This document shows positions 16,512-24,811 of a stretch of DNA of 64,000 nt, piece by piece. The DNA is from Blautia sp. (GTDB lineage Bacteria > Bacillota > Clostridia > Lachnospirales > Lachnospiraceae). The stretch covers positions 56,720-120,719 of the forward strand of contig JAETNR010000006.1 in the NCBI GenBank assembly GCA_021772055.1, written 5' to 3'. The notes below the pieces were generated by a model, which was given only the letters and a program-made list of their open reading frames with translations, did not search any database and was not told the origin of the DNA. The position numbers and the translations under genes are program-made. Within the stretch, counting starts at the first letter, position 1, and the number at the start of each line of letters is the position of its first letter.

Positions 16512-17822
16512 ATGAAGAGAAAAGTATTATCTGTGGGTATCGTGTTAGCAATGACTGCATCCATGATGGCTGGAAGCGCCACCCTTGTTATGGCAGAGGA
16601 CGGAGGCTCCAGGATGATCAAAATTCTTTCCATGTGGCCGGAAGATGATGCAGATACAACAGCAAACGGCAGCGTTATCACTGCAATGTGCCAGAAATAC
16701 AAAGAGGAAGTAGATCCGGATTTTACATGGGAATATGAATATGTGGATTCCGACAACCTGAAAACAAAAGTACAGACTCTGGCAGCATCCGATGACCTTC
16801 CGGATATCTTTGCCTATGATGCAGGTACTCCGCTGGTGGATTTAATTGAAGCCGACATTCCTCTGGATGTCACCCAGGCACTGACCGATGCAGGGGTTTA
16901 CGAAAAACTTGATAAAGGTGCAACAGCTTATCTGGCAGCGCTTACCGGAACAGACGATATTTATGACCTTCCTCTGGGACTGAATATTGAGGGATTCTGG
17001 TACAACAAGGCTTTGTTTGAGCAGGCAGGCATTACGGAAGCCCCGGCAACCTGGGACGAAATGATGGCAGATGCAGACAAGCTTCTGGAAGCAGGCATTC
17101 AGCCTTTCGCGACAGGCGGCGCTGACAAATGGCCTGTAACAAGACTTCTCCATGCTTATGCAATCCGTCTTATGGGCAAGGATTGTATGCAGGAAGCAGC
17201 AGACGGAACACTTGCTTATAACAGTGAAGGTTTCCTCTCCGCAGCACAGATGATCCAGGACATGAATACAAAAGGCTACTTTGGCATAGGAGCCACAACC
17301 GTTGACCAGAATACAGCAGCAGATATGGTAATGTCCGGTGAAGCAGCAATGCTTTACAATGGAAGCTGGTATACCTCTTCCTTAAGTGCAGATACCAACC
17401 CTGCCGGAGAAGATGGTATTGGTTTCTTCAATATTCCTACAGTAGAAGGGGGAAAAGGAACCGCAACGGAATATGCAATGAACTGCGGAACCGTCCTGGT
17501 ACTGAATAAGAGCACTTATGATGATACAATGGCAGGATTTTTGAGCTATTTTGTATCCAATGTGGGCGATTATTCCATGAACGAGTTCGGCTCCTTAAAG
17601 GGCTATGTTGTAGAAAATTATCCGGAAGATGTAAGCAACTATACGAAGCTGGTTGCTGATGAGATGAACAAGGTTACAGGAACTGCCAACTGGTTTGAGG
17701 CACTGATGAATTCAGAACTCTCCACACTGGTACAGGAAAATGTACAGTCTCTTCTGAACGGAGATATGAGTGCACAGGAATACTGTGACGCAATGGCAGA
17801 ATGTTACGAAGCAACAAAATAA
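16512..17822 (+). CDS. Extracellular sugar-binding protein of an ABC importer
   Basis: A 436-residue family-1 solute-binding protein (SBP_bac_1/8 type). It has a cleavable signal peptide (about residues 1-28, hydrophobic VGIVLAMTASMMAG, ending LVMAED) but no cysteine at the cleavage site, so no lipobox is visible. Binding-fold signatures include ILSMWPEDDADTTANGS, DLPDIFAYDAG, PLGLNIEGFWYNKALFEQAG and AMLYNGSWY. The two permeases follow behind an attenuating hairpin, giving high expression of this subunit relative to the permeases. The ligand is probably a mono- or oligosaccharide. Confidence 0.92.
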   Translation: MKRKVLSVGIVLAMTASMMAGSATLVMAEDGGSRMIKILSMWPEDDADTTANGSVITAMCQKYKEEVDPDFTWEYEYVDSDNLKTKVQTLAASDDLPDIFAYDAGTPLVDLIEADIPLDVTQALTDAGVYEKLDKGATAYLAALTGTDDIYDLPLGLNIEGFWYNKALFEQAGITEAPATWDEMMADADKLLEAGIQPFATGGADKWPVTRLLHAYAIRLMGKDCMQEAADGTLAYNSEGFLSAAQMIQDMNTKGYFGIGATTVDQNTAADMVMSGEAAMLYNGSWYTSSLSADTNPAGEDGIGFFNIPTVEGGKGTATEYAMNCGTVLVLNKSTYDDTMAGFLSYFVSNVGDYSMNEFGSLKGYVVENYPEDVSNYTKLVADEMNKVTGTANWFEALMNSELSTLVQENVQSLLNGDMSAQEYCDAMAECYEATK

Positions 17823-17837
17823 ACAAAGAGATGGATA

Positions 17838-17868
17838 GGGCAGGCAGATATTCTGTCTGCCCTTTTTC
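17838..17868 (+). terminator. Attenuating hairpin between binding protein and permeases
   Basis: GGGCAGGCAGA pairs with TCTGTCTGCCC and five T follow. It is placed so that some transcripts stop after the binding-protein gene. Confidence 0.8.
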
Positions 17869-17898
17869 ACAATATCGGAAAGAAAGAGGCGATGAAGA

Positions 17899-18795
17899 TT
17901 GAAGAAGGTTTTGGGGAATAAAAAGGCAATTGCATTTTATATGATACCGGGACTGGTTCTCTATACATGTTTTTTGATCGTGCCTGTCGTATGGTCCTTT
18001 TATTATACCATGTACGATGGTTCTCCGGGAATTAAGTGGAATTTCTGCGGCCTGGATAATTATCTGAGGCTTTTTTCAGACAAACAGTTTTTCCAGGCAC
18101 TGACAGTAAATATTAAATACATCATCATTGTCATGGCAGGGCAGCTGCTCCTTGGCCTTGCCATGGCGCTGATGTTCCGGTTCTGGCTTAAGAAATTTAA
18201 ATCTCTTGTGCGGACTATCGTGTTTTTCCCGGTAGTACTTCCGGTAGTGGCAGTGGCACAGCTGTTTACGAAAATCTATGAGGTACAGCCCCATTATGGG
18301 CTCTTAAACAGCATCCTGGCAAATATTGGCCTGGAACATCTGGTACAGCCATGGATCGGTTCTGCCAAAACAGCCCTTGGTTCTTTATGTGCCATGGATA
18401 TCTGGACCTCCATCGGCTTTTATGCGATCATTCTTTTCGGTGCACTTTTGGATATTTCGGATGACATCATTGATGCGGCAAGAATTGACGGGGCCAGATC
18501 TTTCGGGCTTCTGCGCCATATCCTTCTCCCTCTGATGCGGCCGGTTATGGTGGTCTGCCTGGTATTCAGCTTTACCGGAACAGTGAAGATGTTTGACTCT
18601 GCCCTGGCTCTTACCGGAGGCGGCCCCAGCGGTGCAACGAAGTCCTTATCGCTTTATATGTATAATGTTGCATTTACATACACAAAGGTAGGGTATGCAA
18701 GTGTCATTGCCATTGTGGTATTCCTGCTCTGCGTGGTTGGTTCTTTCTTTATTAAGAAGCTGGACAAAGATGTTACGGAGGAAAATGGCAGATGA
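17899..18795 (+). CDS. Sugar ABC transporter permease (MalF/LacF type)
   Basis: A 298-residue inner-membrane permease with six predicted helices. The EAA-type ATPase-contact loop is DDIIDAARIDGARSFGLLRHILLPLMRP. It starts at TTG 17899; an ATG seven bases upstream (17892) is in another frame and stops after nine codons. It pairs with the MalG-type permease that overlaps its stop by 4 bp. No ATPase gene accompanies the pair, so a shared MsmX/MsmK-type ATPase encoded elsewhere probably powers them. Confidence 0.9.
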   Translation: MKKVLGNKKAIAFYMIPGLVLYTCFLIVPVVWSFYYTMYDGSPGIKWNFCGLDNYLRLFSDKQFFQALTVNIKYIIIVMAGQLLLGLAMALMFRFWLKKFKSLVRTIVFFPVVLPVVAVAQLFTKIYEVQPHYGLLNSILANIGLEHLVQPWIGSAKTALGSLCAMDIWTSIGFYAIILFGALLDISDDIIDAARIDGARSFGLLRHILLPLMRPVMVVCLVFSFTGTVKMFDSALALTGGGPSGATKSLSLYMYNVAFTYTKVGYASVIAIVVFLLCVVGSFFIKKLDKDVTEENGR

Positions 18796-19640
18796 AAGAC
18801 GGGTTAAAGACAAAGAAAAAAGTGAAAAATGTGCTGGTGACCCTGGCAATTCTGGTCATTGTGCTGATTGATATTTATCCTCTTTTCTGGATGCTCACGG
18901 CATCTTTAAAGGAGCCTTCGGAATTTGTAACAAAGCCTGCCTATGCTTTAAATGCAGGATTCTTTTTCCAGAATTATGTGGACGCCTGGACGAAAGGAAG
19001 CATGGCGCTGTTTTTCCGCAACAGTTTGATCAATACGGTGGTTTCGGTATTTTTTATTACCTTATTTTCCGTTACCATGTCCTTTGCACTGGTAAAAATG
19101 GACTGGAAATGGAAGAAAGTGGTCAATCAGTATGTGGCATTTGGAATCATGGTTCCTTTTACCACGGCACTGATTCCGCTGTTTCAGATCTTCAGCAAAA
19201 TGCACCTAATCAATACGCGGGCCTGCCTGATCCTGATCTATATTGCAACCTCTGTCTCCTTTTCCGTTTTTCTGATCAGCGGTTATATGCGTTCCCTGTC
19301 GGATGAGATTCTGGAGGCTGCCGTGATCGATGGCTGCGGAATCCACGGGCTGATGTTCCGCATTGTGCTTCCGCTGATTCAGAATGCCATTATTACCAAT
19401 GTGGTAATCCAGTTCTTCTTTAAATGGAATGATCTGCTGGCTGCCATGACCTTTGTGAGCAAAAAGGAATTAAAGACAGTACAGACAGGTTTATTGTATT
19501 TTACAGATGAATTCGGAACAAAGAACTGGGGGGCTATTTTTGCTTCCGTCTCCATTTGTGTTATCCCCATGCTGATCATGTATCTGTTCTTGAATAAACG
19601 TGTTATTGAGGGGATGACGGCAGGTTCTACGAAGGGATGA
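18792..19640 (+). CDS. Sugar ABC transporter permease (MalG type)
   Basis: A 282-residue permease with six helices. The first spans about residues 10-32. The EAA loop reads SDEILEAAVIDGCGIHGLMF and the C-terminus ends VIEGMTAGSTKG, the standard MalG-type ending. It overlaps the preceding permease gene by 4 bp (ATGA) and is followed 45 bp later by the hydrolase gene. Confidence 0.92.
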   Translation: MKDGLKTKKKVKNVLVTLAILVIVLIDIYPLFWMLTASLKEPSEFVTKPAYALNAGFFFQNYVDAWTKGSMALFFRNSLINTVVSVFFITLFSVTMSFALVKMDWKWKKVVNQYVAFGIMVPFTTALIPLFQIFSKMHLINTRACLILIYIATSVSFSVFLISGYMRSLSDEILEAAVIDGCGIHGLMFRIVLPLIQNAIITNVVIQFFFKWNDLLAAMTFVSKKELKTVQTGLLYFTDEFGTKNWGAIFASVSICVIPMLIMYLFLNKRVIEGMTAGSTKG

Positions 19641-19685
19641 TACTGCGGGAATAAAAAAGTTTATAGAAAAGAAAGGAAATAGGGT

Positions 19686-20939
19686 ATGGACTACAACAAA
19701 TATGAAAAGCTTGTGCGGGAATTCGTCTGCAGTCATGTGAAAGGCTTATTGAAAAAGCCCCATTCATTTATTCATTTTCCATTCATTGATCCTGGCTCTG
19801 TTTATGACGGAAACGTATGGGACTGGGATACTTACTGGTCTGTGTTTGGATTGTTGGGAATGATGGAGGATTTCCCGGAAGAACTTCGGGAGGAAATCCT
19901 GACCTGCGCAAAGGGAAATGTGCGGAATTTTATGGATCATCAGCTGGAAGATGGTTATATTCCCATGATGATCGAGGTGGCGGACTGGCCGGAGCCGTAT
20001 TTGAACATGAAGCATAAAGAAGGAATCCTGATGAATATGCATAAGCCTTTCCTTTGCAGACAGATCTGTCTGATTAGCGACTATCTGGGGGATTACACCT
20101 GGGCGGAGCCGTATATGGGACAGCTGAAAAAGTATATGGAATACTACAGAAAGACTTATTTTTATGAAAATGCAGGGCTTTATGTATGGTGCGATGATAT
20201 TATGATCGGGATGGACAATGACCCTGCATCCTTTGGAAGGCCGAAGTTTTCCACTGCCAATATTTTTTTGAACAGCTTTATGGTACTGGAATTGGAGGCA
20301 ATGGAAAAAATCTGCAGAATTCTGGGAGAGGACGGCAGTACTTATGGGATGTACAGAACAGAATTGATTGAAGCGATTCAGAGAGAGTGCTGGGATGGGC
20401 GTGACCAGTTCTTCTATTCTGTGGATGTGGATATCAAAACCAGAAAGTTTGACTGGTTTCACCAGGGTCTGGGGGTATTCTGGAAAACCCTTCCTATAAA
20501 AATCCGGGTATGGTCCGGTTTTATCCCCATGTTTGCCGGCTTTGCCACGAAAGAACAGGCTAAGGCACTGGCAGCCCATTACCTGGACTGGAAGACCTTT
20601 TATTCGGAGTACGGCATTGTGACCCTTGCAAAGGATGAAAAGATGTTTAATCTGGAAGTGACCAACAATCCCTCCAACTGGCTTGGGGCTATCTGGCTGG
20701 TTGCCAATTATGTGGTATTTAAAGGCTTCCTGGATTATGGTTTTACAGAGGAAGCAAAGCTTCTTTGCCAGAATTCCCTGAAGCTTCTGGGAGAAGACCT
20801 GATAGAGACAGGCAGCCTCCACGAATATTATGACCCGTTTACCGGAAAAGCCATTATGAACGGCGGTTTTATCAACTGGAATATTCTTGTGCTGAATATG
20901 GTGGGAGATTTGAAAGAAAAGGGGATTTCGCTGGAATGA
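19686..20939 (+). CDS. GH63/trehalase-like (alpha/alpha)6 glycoside hydrolase
   Basis: A 417-residue cytoplasmic protein (no signal peptide) that resembles the MGH1/GH63-like members of clan GH-G. Visible signatures are DGNVWDWDTYWSVFGLLGM near residue 37, typical of trehalase and GH63 entry motifs, then DDIMIGMDNDPASFG, TNNPSNWLGAIWLVANY, and the closing HEYYDPFTGKAIMNGGFINW. This type hydrolyses alpha-linked glucosides or glucosylglycerate-like compounds. Being the last gene of the sugar operon, it most likely breaks down the imported compound. The exact substrate cannot be read from the sequence. Confidence 0.75.
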   Translation: MDYNKYEKLVREFVCSHVKGLLKKPHSFIHFPFIDPGSVYDGNVWDWDTYWSVFGLLGMMEDFPEELREEILTCAKGNVRNFMDHQLEDGYIPMMIEVADWPEPYLNMKHKEGILMNMHKPFLCRQICLISDYLGDYTWAEPYMGQLKKYMEYYRKTYFYENAGLYVWCDDIMIGMDNDPASFGRPKFSTANIFLNSFMVLELEAMEKICRILGEDGSTYGMYRTELIEAIQRECWDGRDQFFYSVDVDIKTRKFDWFHQGLGVFWKTLPIKIRVWSGFIPMFAGFATKEQAKALAAHYLDWKTFYSEYGIVTLAKDEKMFNLEVTNNPSNWLGAIWLVANYVVFKGFLDYGFTEEAKLLCQNSLKLLGEDLIETGSLHEYYDPFTGKAIMNGGFINWNILVLNMVGDLKEKGISLE

Positions 20940-20981
20940 TTTTTGGGGTACAGAAAATGTGCTGTACTGAATGTCAGAAGC

Positions 20982-21022
20982 AAGCAGCAGCCGCGGTTTT
21001 ATATGCCGCGGCTGCTGCTTTT
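20982..21022 (+). terminator. Strong terminator after the GH63-like gene
   Basis: AAGCAGCAGCCGCGG (20982-20996) pairs perfectly with CCGCGGCTGCTGCTT (21006-21020). Confidence 0.88.
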
Positions 21023-21302
21023 ATGATGAGGCCTGCCCTGACGGCAGGGTGCTGCTATTTAGATACTTGTAAAATTCTGTCGTGTTGGATATAGGTGACA
21101 AAAGTAAAATACTGTTCTTTTTTCAGACAGGAGAAAACGGCGCTTCTGTCATGCCTAAAACAGGCGCAGTTTAGGGGCGATTTTGCTTTTTGAAGAAAAA
21201 AGTCGATGGCAGATTTTGTGGGATTATTATAAATAATACCCTAAATATTGTGATTTTCGAGGGGAATCGTTGCCTTTTTTGTTGAAAGAAAGGACGTTGT
21301 GC

Positions 21303-21309
21303 TGTCGAA
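21303..21309 (+). promoter_or_regulatory. Candidate 0A box (Spo0A site)
   Basis: TGTCGAA, a full match to the TGNCGAA core, lies 41 bp before the -35 of the spo0A promoter. Autoregulation of spo0A through such boxes is known in Bacillus. A single 7-mer can also occur by chance. Confidence 0.4.
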
Positions 21310-21349
21310 TCCGGACGAACGAAAATGCCGTGTTTCAGCCACTTTCGGC

Positions 21350-21379
21350 TTGATTTCAACATCAGCATTCTACTATAAT
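21350..21379 (+). promoter_or_regulatory. Promoter for spo0A
   Basis: TTGATT (21350-21355), 18-bp spacer, perfect TATAAT (21374-21379). The leader is about 55 nt. Confidence 0.65.
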
Positions 21380-21439
21380 GTCATTGATGTGCAAGAGAAA
21401 CAGGAAAAAAGATCAGCAAGTTAGGAGGAGACTGGCCTC

Positions 21440-22249
21440 ATGGAGAAATTAAATGTGGCAATTGCAGATGATAATGAAAAAATGGTAGAAGTACTTGGTC
21501 GAATGATCGAAGAGGATAAAGACCTGGAATTGGTCGGAAAAGCACACAACGGAGAAGAAATATGCAGCATCATAAAAGAAAAGGAACCGGATGTGGTGGT
21601 ATTGGATATTATCATGCCAAAGGTTGACGGACTTTCTGTTATGGAGCGTTTTAATCACGACGGCACCTGCAAAAAAACGCCCGCATTTATTGTCGTGTCG
21701 GCTGTAGGGCAGGAGAGGATCACAGAGGACGCCTTCAGCCTGGGAGCAGATTATTATATGCTGAAACCTTTTGATAATCAGATGCTTTTGAACAGGATCA
21801 AACATATCCGCAGGGTGGGGGAAAAACGCACGCGAGAGATCAGCCGCCAGAATGCAGTAAGGGAAAACCCGGATACATATGCAAAGAAGAATCTGGAGGC
21901 AGATGTGACCAATATTATCCACGAGATCGGTGTGCCTGCGCACATCAAAGGCTACCAGTATCTCCGTGACGCAATCATTCTTTCCGTAAATGATATGGAA
22001 ATGCTCAACTCCATTACCAAGATCCTGTACCCGACGATTGCAAAAAAACATCAGACAACCCCAAGCCGTGTGGAGCGTGCCATCCGCCACGCCATAGAGG
22101 TGGCCTGGAGCAGAGGAAAAATGGACACGATTGACGAGCTGTTCGGGTATACCGTAAGTACAGGAAAAGGAAAACCTACCAATTCAGAGTTTATTGCATT
22201 AATTGCGGACAAGATACGTCTGGAATATAAAAATCACTCTTTCCAATAG
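21440..22249 (+). CDS. spo0A: Sporulation master regulator Spo0A
   Basis: The response regulator that starts endospore formation. The 269-residue protein has an N-terminal receiver domain (acidic IADDNEKM, phospho-acceptor Asp56 in [20 protein letters not shown] near residue 108) and the Spo0A-specific C-terminal DNA-binding domain (about 150-265) with [38 protein letters not shown] and [17 protein letters not shown]. It starts at ATG behind TTAGGAGGAG. The usual partner spoIVB is 10 kb upstream, across the accessory insertion; glgA follows. Confidence 0.97.
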   Translation: MEKLNVAIADDNEKMVEVLGRMIEEDKDLELVGKAHNGEEICSIIKEKEPDVVVLDIIMPKVDGLSVMERFNHDGTCKKTPAFIVVSAVGQERITEDAFSLGADYYMLKPFDNQMLLNRIKHIRRVGEKRTREISRQNAVRENPDTYAKKNLEADVTNIIHEIGVPAHIKGYQYLRDAIILSVNDMEMLNSITKILYPTIAKKHQTTPSRVERAIRHAIEVAWSRGKMDTIDELFGYTVSTGKGKPTNSEFIALIADKIRLEYKNHSFQ

Positions 22250-22268
22250 AGTATTTTTGCGCTATAAT
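22240..22268 (+). promoter_or_regulatory. Promoter for glgA
   Basis: TTTCCA (22240-22245), 17-bp spacer, TATAAT (22263-22268). The -35 overlaps the spo0A stop. Confidence 0.55.
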
Positions 22269-22354
22269 AAAACTATGAAAAAACATATCGCTGGATCATG
22301 GATCAGCCCTATGGAAATGTAAAAGAAGGTAGCCACCAAGGAGGGGAATTACGG

Positions 22355-23800
22355 ATGAAGAAAATTTTATATGCAACATCTGAAGCAGTACCGTTTATTA
22401 AAACAGGAGGTCTTGCAGACGTAGCAGGCGCTTTGCCTAAATGTTTTGACAAACGTTACTTTGATATCCGCGTCATCCTGCCGAAATATGCATGCATGAA
22501 GCAGGAGTGGAAAGATAAAATGGAATATGTCACCCATTTCTATATGGATCTGGGATTTAAGAACTGCTATGTAGGGATCCTTCAGATGGAATACGATGGC
22601 GTGAAATTCTATTTTATTGATAATGAATACTATTTTAGCGGTCCGAAGCCCTATGACGGCGGTACCTGGGATCTGGAGAAATTTGCTTTCTTCTCTAAGG
22701 CAGTCCTTTCCGTACTTCCTGTGATTGATTTCCGTCCTCAGATCATTCACTGCCATGACTGGCAGACGGGACTGATACCGGTTTATCTGCATGATTCTTT
22801 CCAGCAGAATCCGTTCTTCCGGGGAATTAAGACCATTATGACTATCCATAACCTGAAATTCCAGGGTGTATGGGATGTGAAGACCATTCAGAATATTACA
22901 GGACTTTCAGATTATTATTTTGCGCCGGATAAGCTGGAAGCCTACAAGGATGCCAATTATCTGAAAGGCGGTATTGTATTTGCCGATGCAGTCACAACTG
23001 TGAGCAATACTTATGCGGAGGAGATCAAGACCCCGTTCTACGGTGAGCGCCTGGATGGCCTGATGTGCGCGCGTGCCCATGACCTTAGAGGAATTGTGAA
23101 CGGAATCGATTATGATTTGTTCAATCCTGAGACTGACCCGCATATTACCCAGCATTATAATGCAACCACCTTCCGCAAGGAAAAAGTAAAGAATAAACTG
23201 CAGCTGCAGAAGGATCTTGGACTGAATCAGGATCCCAAGGTGATGATGATCGGCATTGTTTCCCGTCTGACGGACCAGAAGGGCTTTGACCTGATCGCTT
23301 ATATTATGGATGAACTCTGTCAGGATGCCGTACAGATTGTAGTTCTTGGTACAGGTGATGAACGTTACGAAAACATGTTCCGTCATTTTGACTGGAAATA
23401 CCACGGCAAGGTTTCTGCACAGATTTATTATGATGAACCGCTGTCACACAGAATTTATGCAGCATCTGATGCTTTCCTGATGCCGTCCCTGTTCGAGCCC
23501 TGCGGCTTGAGCCAGCTTATGAGCCTCCGCTACGGAACCCTTCCGATTGTCAGAGAGACCGGCGGCCTGAAGGATACTGTGGAACCTTATAATGAATATG
23601 AAGGCACAGGCACAGGATTCAGTTTCCGCAATTACAATGCCCATGAAATGCTTGCAACCATTCGCAATGCAGAACGTGTCTTCTATGACAAAAAACGTGA
23701 ATGGAATAAAATGGTTGACCGTGCAATGGCAGCCGATTTTTCCTGGAACAATTCCGCACGCCAGTACGAAGAAATGTATAATTGGCTCATTGGAGAATAA
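22355..23800 (+). CDS. glgA: Glycogen synthase (ADP-glucose type)
   Basis: A GT5 glycosyltransferase that extends alpha-1,4-glucan from ADP-glucose. The 481-residue protein starts MKKILYATSEAVPFIKTGGLADV, holding the KTGGL substrate-binding motif. Further signatures are IIHCHDWQTGLIPVYL, VNGIDYDLFNP, GIVSRLTDQKGFDL and PSLFEPCGLSQLMSLRYG with the catalytic glutamate. The frame is open from 22298, but ATG 22355 follows an AAGGAGGGG site and gives the family N-terminus. It is a single gene here, not in a glg cluster, and ends at a strong terminator. Confidence 0.95.
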   Translation: MKKILYATSEAVPFIKTGGLADVAGALPKCFDKRYFDIRVILPKYACMKQEWKDKMEYVTHFYMDLGFKNCYVGILQMEYDGVKFYFIDNEYYFSGPKPYDGGTWDLEKFAFFSKAVLSVLPVIDFRPQIIHCHDWQTGLIPVYLHDSFQQNPFFRGIKTIMTIHNLKFQGVWDVKTIQNITGLSDYYFAPDKLEAYKDANYLKGGIVFADAVTTVSNTYAEEIKTPFYGERLDGLMCARAHDLRGIVNGIDYDLFNPETDPHITQHYNATTFRKEKVKNKLQLQKDLGLNQDPKVMMIGIVSRLTDQKGFDLIAYIMDELCQDAVQIVVLGTGDERYENMFRHFDWKYHGKVSAQIYYDEPLSHRIYAASDAFLMPSLFEPCGLSQLMSLRYGTLPIVRETGGLKDTVEPYNEYEGTGTGFSFRNYNAHEMLATIRNAERVFYDKKREWNKMVDRAMAADFSWNNSARQYEEMYNWLIGE

Positions 23801-23813
23801 TTTCAAAAAAACG

Positions 23814-23846
23814 GAACCCTGCCCATTTTCCGGCAGGGTTCTTTTT
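23814..23846 (+). terminator. Terminator after glgA
   Basis: GAACCCTGCC (23814-23823) pairs with GGCAGGGTTC (23832-23841), followed by a T run. Confidence 0.9.
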
Positions 23847-23932
23847 CTGTCTGAAAGAAGTTTTGTCCCGAATAATTTTTCGTTTTTTTGAAAACACTAT
23901 CTACTGTAAATAAGAGTGAGGAGGTAAATATC

Positions 23933-24118
23933 ATGACAGATATTTCAGAACTGGATTTACAGAACCTGCGTCATTTAATTGGCGGCTATGACACAACTCA
24001 CTGCAAAATGCAGGACTATGCCCAGAAAGCAGAAGATATGGAAGTAAAACAATTCTTCCAGAAGTCCGCACAGTCTGCCCAGCAGACCAAACAGCAGCTG
24101 ATGCAGTTTTTACAGTAG
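23933..24118 (+). CDS. Small helical protein, partner of the coat-F gene
   Basis: A 61-residue, glutamine-rich helical protein (SELDLQNLRHLIGGYDTTH, then QFFQKSAQSAQQTKQQLM). ATG 23933 follows a GAGGAGGT site; the frame opens further upstream but without support. It stands 14 bp before a coat-F-type gene, and the pair is common in Clostridia, where the short member is often annotated hypothetical or spore coat. It probably belongs to the mother-cell coat, by context only. Confidence 0.75.
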   Translation: MTDISELDLQNLRHLIGGYDTTHCKMQDYAQKAEDMEVKQFFQKSAQSAQQTKQQLMQFLQ

Positions 24119-24132
24119 GAGGTACCCTTATT

Positions 24133-24381
24133 ATGAACGAAAAAGCGATGGTAGCAGATACTCTCGTAGGAATCAACGGCGAACTGGTGCGCTACGGTGA
24201 AATGATCTCCCAGACCGAAAATCCCCAGTTAAAACAAACCCTGAAACAGATCCGCAACCAATGCGAAATGTCCCAGGAAGAAATCTACAAAATTGCCCGT
24301 GCCAAAGGCTACTATGTCCCCGCCGCCAAAGCCACCAAAGAAGAAGTGGATCACGTCCGCTCCATCTTAACCCAGGGCTGA
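24133..24381 (+). CDS. Coat-F domain spore coat protein
   Basis: An 82-residue protein with the CotF (PF07875) pattern: an N-terminal helix (MVADTLVGINGELVRYGEMI), a middle helix (ENPQLKQTLKQIRNQCEMSQ) and the closing motif AKGYYVPAAKATKEE, which corresponds to the KGWY.PA ending of the family. CotF-type proteins are spore coat components. The start is behind an AGGAGG site. A clear terminator follows, so the two small genes form their own unit between glgA and recA. Confidence 0.82.
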   Translation: MNEKAMVADTLVGINGELVRYGEMISQTENPQLKQTLKQIRNQCEMSQEEIYKIARAKGYYVPAAKATKEEVDHVRSILTQG

Positions 24382-24418
24382 TGAAAGCTTGTCCTAAAAA
24401 GCCGTTTTAGGCGGAGAA

Positions 24419-24452
24419 AAAACCGGTGCAGCGAAAGCCACACCGGTTTTTT
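24419..24452 (+). terminator. Terminator after the coat-F gene
   Basis: AAAACCGGTG (24419-24428) pairs with CACCGGTTTT (24441-24450), with further T. Confidence 0.9.
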
Positions 24453-24460
24453 ATACTTGC

Positions 24461-24680
24461 CTTTCATATTCTTATAGATTCCTTTAATTCCTCATTCCCG
24501 TAGACTTTCATATTGACATCAGTCCCTATCAATTTTCTATTTCGCAGGCTTTTATATTATTTTTCAGTCCCTTTCAATTTCCCATCCCGTAGGCTCTTAT
24601 ATTGTCATCAATCCCTTTCAATTTCCTACCCCTAGGCTTTCACACCCTCATCAAAGCTCTACAATTCTTCCACAATCCAA
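24461..24680. repeat. Degenerate ~44-bp tandem repeat
   Basis: Four clear units begin at 24461, 24505, 24549 and 24594 (44, 44, 45, 43 bp), and a fifth decayed unit at 24637. Each opens CTyTyATATT-like, continues with a TCAGTCCCTTTCAATTT-like core and ends near CCCGTAGG. It is non-coding and pyrimidine-rich on the + strand, between a terminator and the recA control region. Confidence 0.75.
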
Positions 24681-24705
24681 GCTCCCTTCCTAAGCCGAAG
24701 GGGGG

Positions 24706-24739
24706 CAGGGGGACCGGGCTGGTCCCCCTGTGTCTTTTT
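24706..24739 (+). terminator. GC-rich hairpin before the recA promoter
   Basis: CAGGGGGACC (24706-24715) pairs perfectly with GGTCCCCCTG (24721-24730), followed by TGTCTTTTTG. It acts like a second terminator shielding recA from upstream transcription. Confidence 0.7.
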
Positions 24740-24754
24740 GTCGAAAGAAAACAC

Positions 24755-24783
24755 TTGACAATCCCCCCTTTTTATAATACTAT
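24755..24783 (+). promoter_or_regulatory. Promoter for recA
   Basis: TTGACA (24755-24760), 17-bp spacer, TACTAT (24778-24783). A TATAAT at 24773-24778 lies only 12 bp from the -35, so I prefer TACTAT. Confidence 0.6.
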
Positions 24784-24797
24784 ATAACAAGAAAACA

Positions 24798-24811
24798 CGA
24801 ACATAGGTTCG
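24798..24811. promoter_or_regulatory. SOS box (LexA site) of recA
   Basis: CGAACATAGGTTCG matches the Gram-positive LexA operator core GAAC-N4-GTTC. It lies just downstream of the -10, where bound LexA would block transcription; LexA cleavage after DNA damage would release it. Confidence 0.85.

Larger units (their letters stand above)
20940..21439. other. Gene-free stretch before spo0A
   Basis: It holds the terminator of the GH63-like gene, about 330 bp with a few small hairpins (for instance GACAG/CTGTC arms near 21125-21150) but no convincing gene, one perfect 0A box, and the spo0A promoter. I see no recognisable RNA in 21023-21349. Confidence 0.6.

Noticed and set aside
19764..20822. 352-codon - strand frame opposite the GH63-like gene
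   Set aside because: The + strand has a ribosome site, operon context and hydrolase motifs; the opposite frame has no recognisable domain and is Cys/His-rich, typical of an antisense shadow.
24461..24680. CRISPR array before recA
   Set aside because: Units are contiguous and degenerate, with no constant repeat plus unique spacer pattern and no cas genes.
24739..24745. TGTCGAA (0A-box-like) before the recA promoter
   Set aside because: A single six-specified-base motif is expected many times in 64 kb on both strands; no second box or sporulation link supports it.
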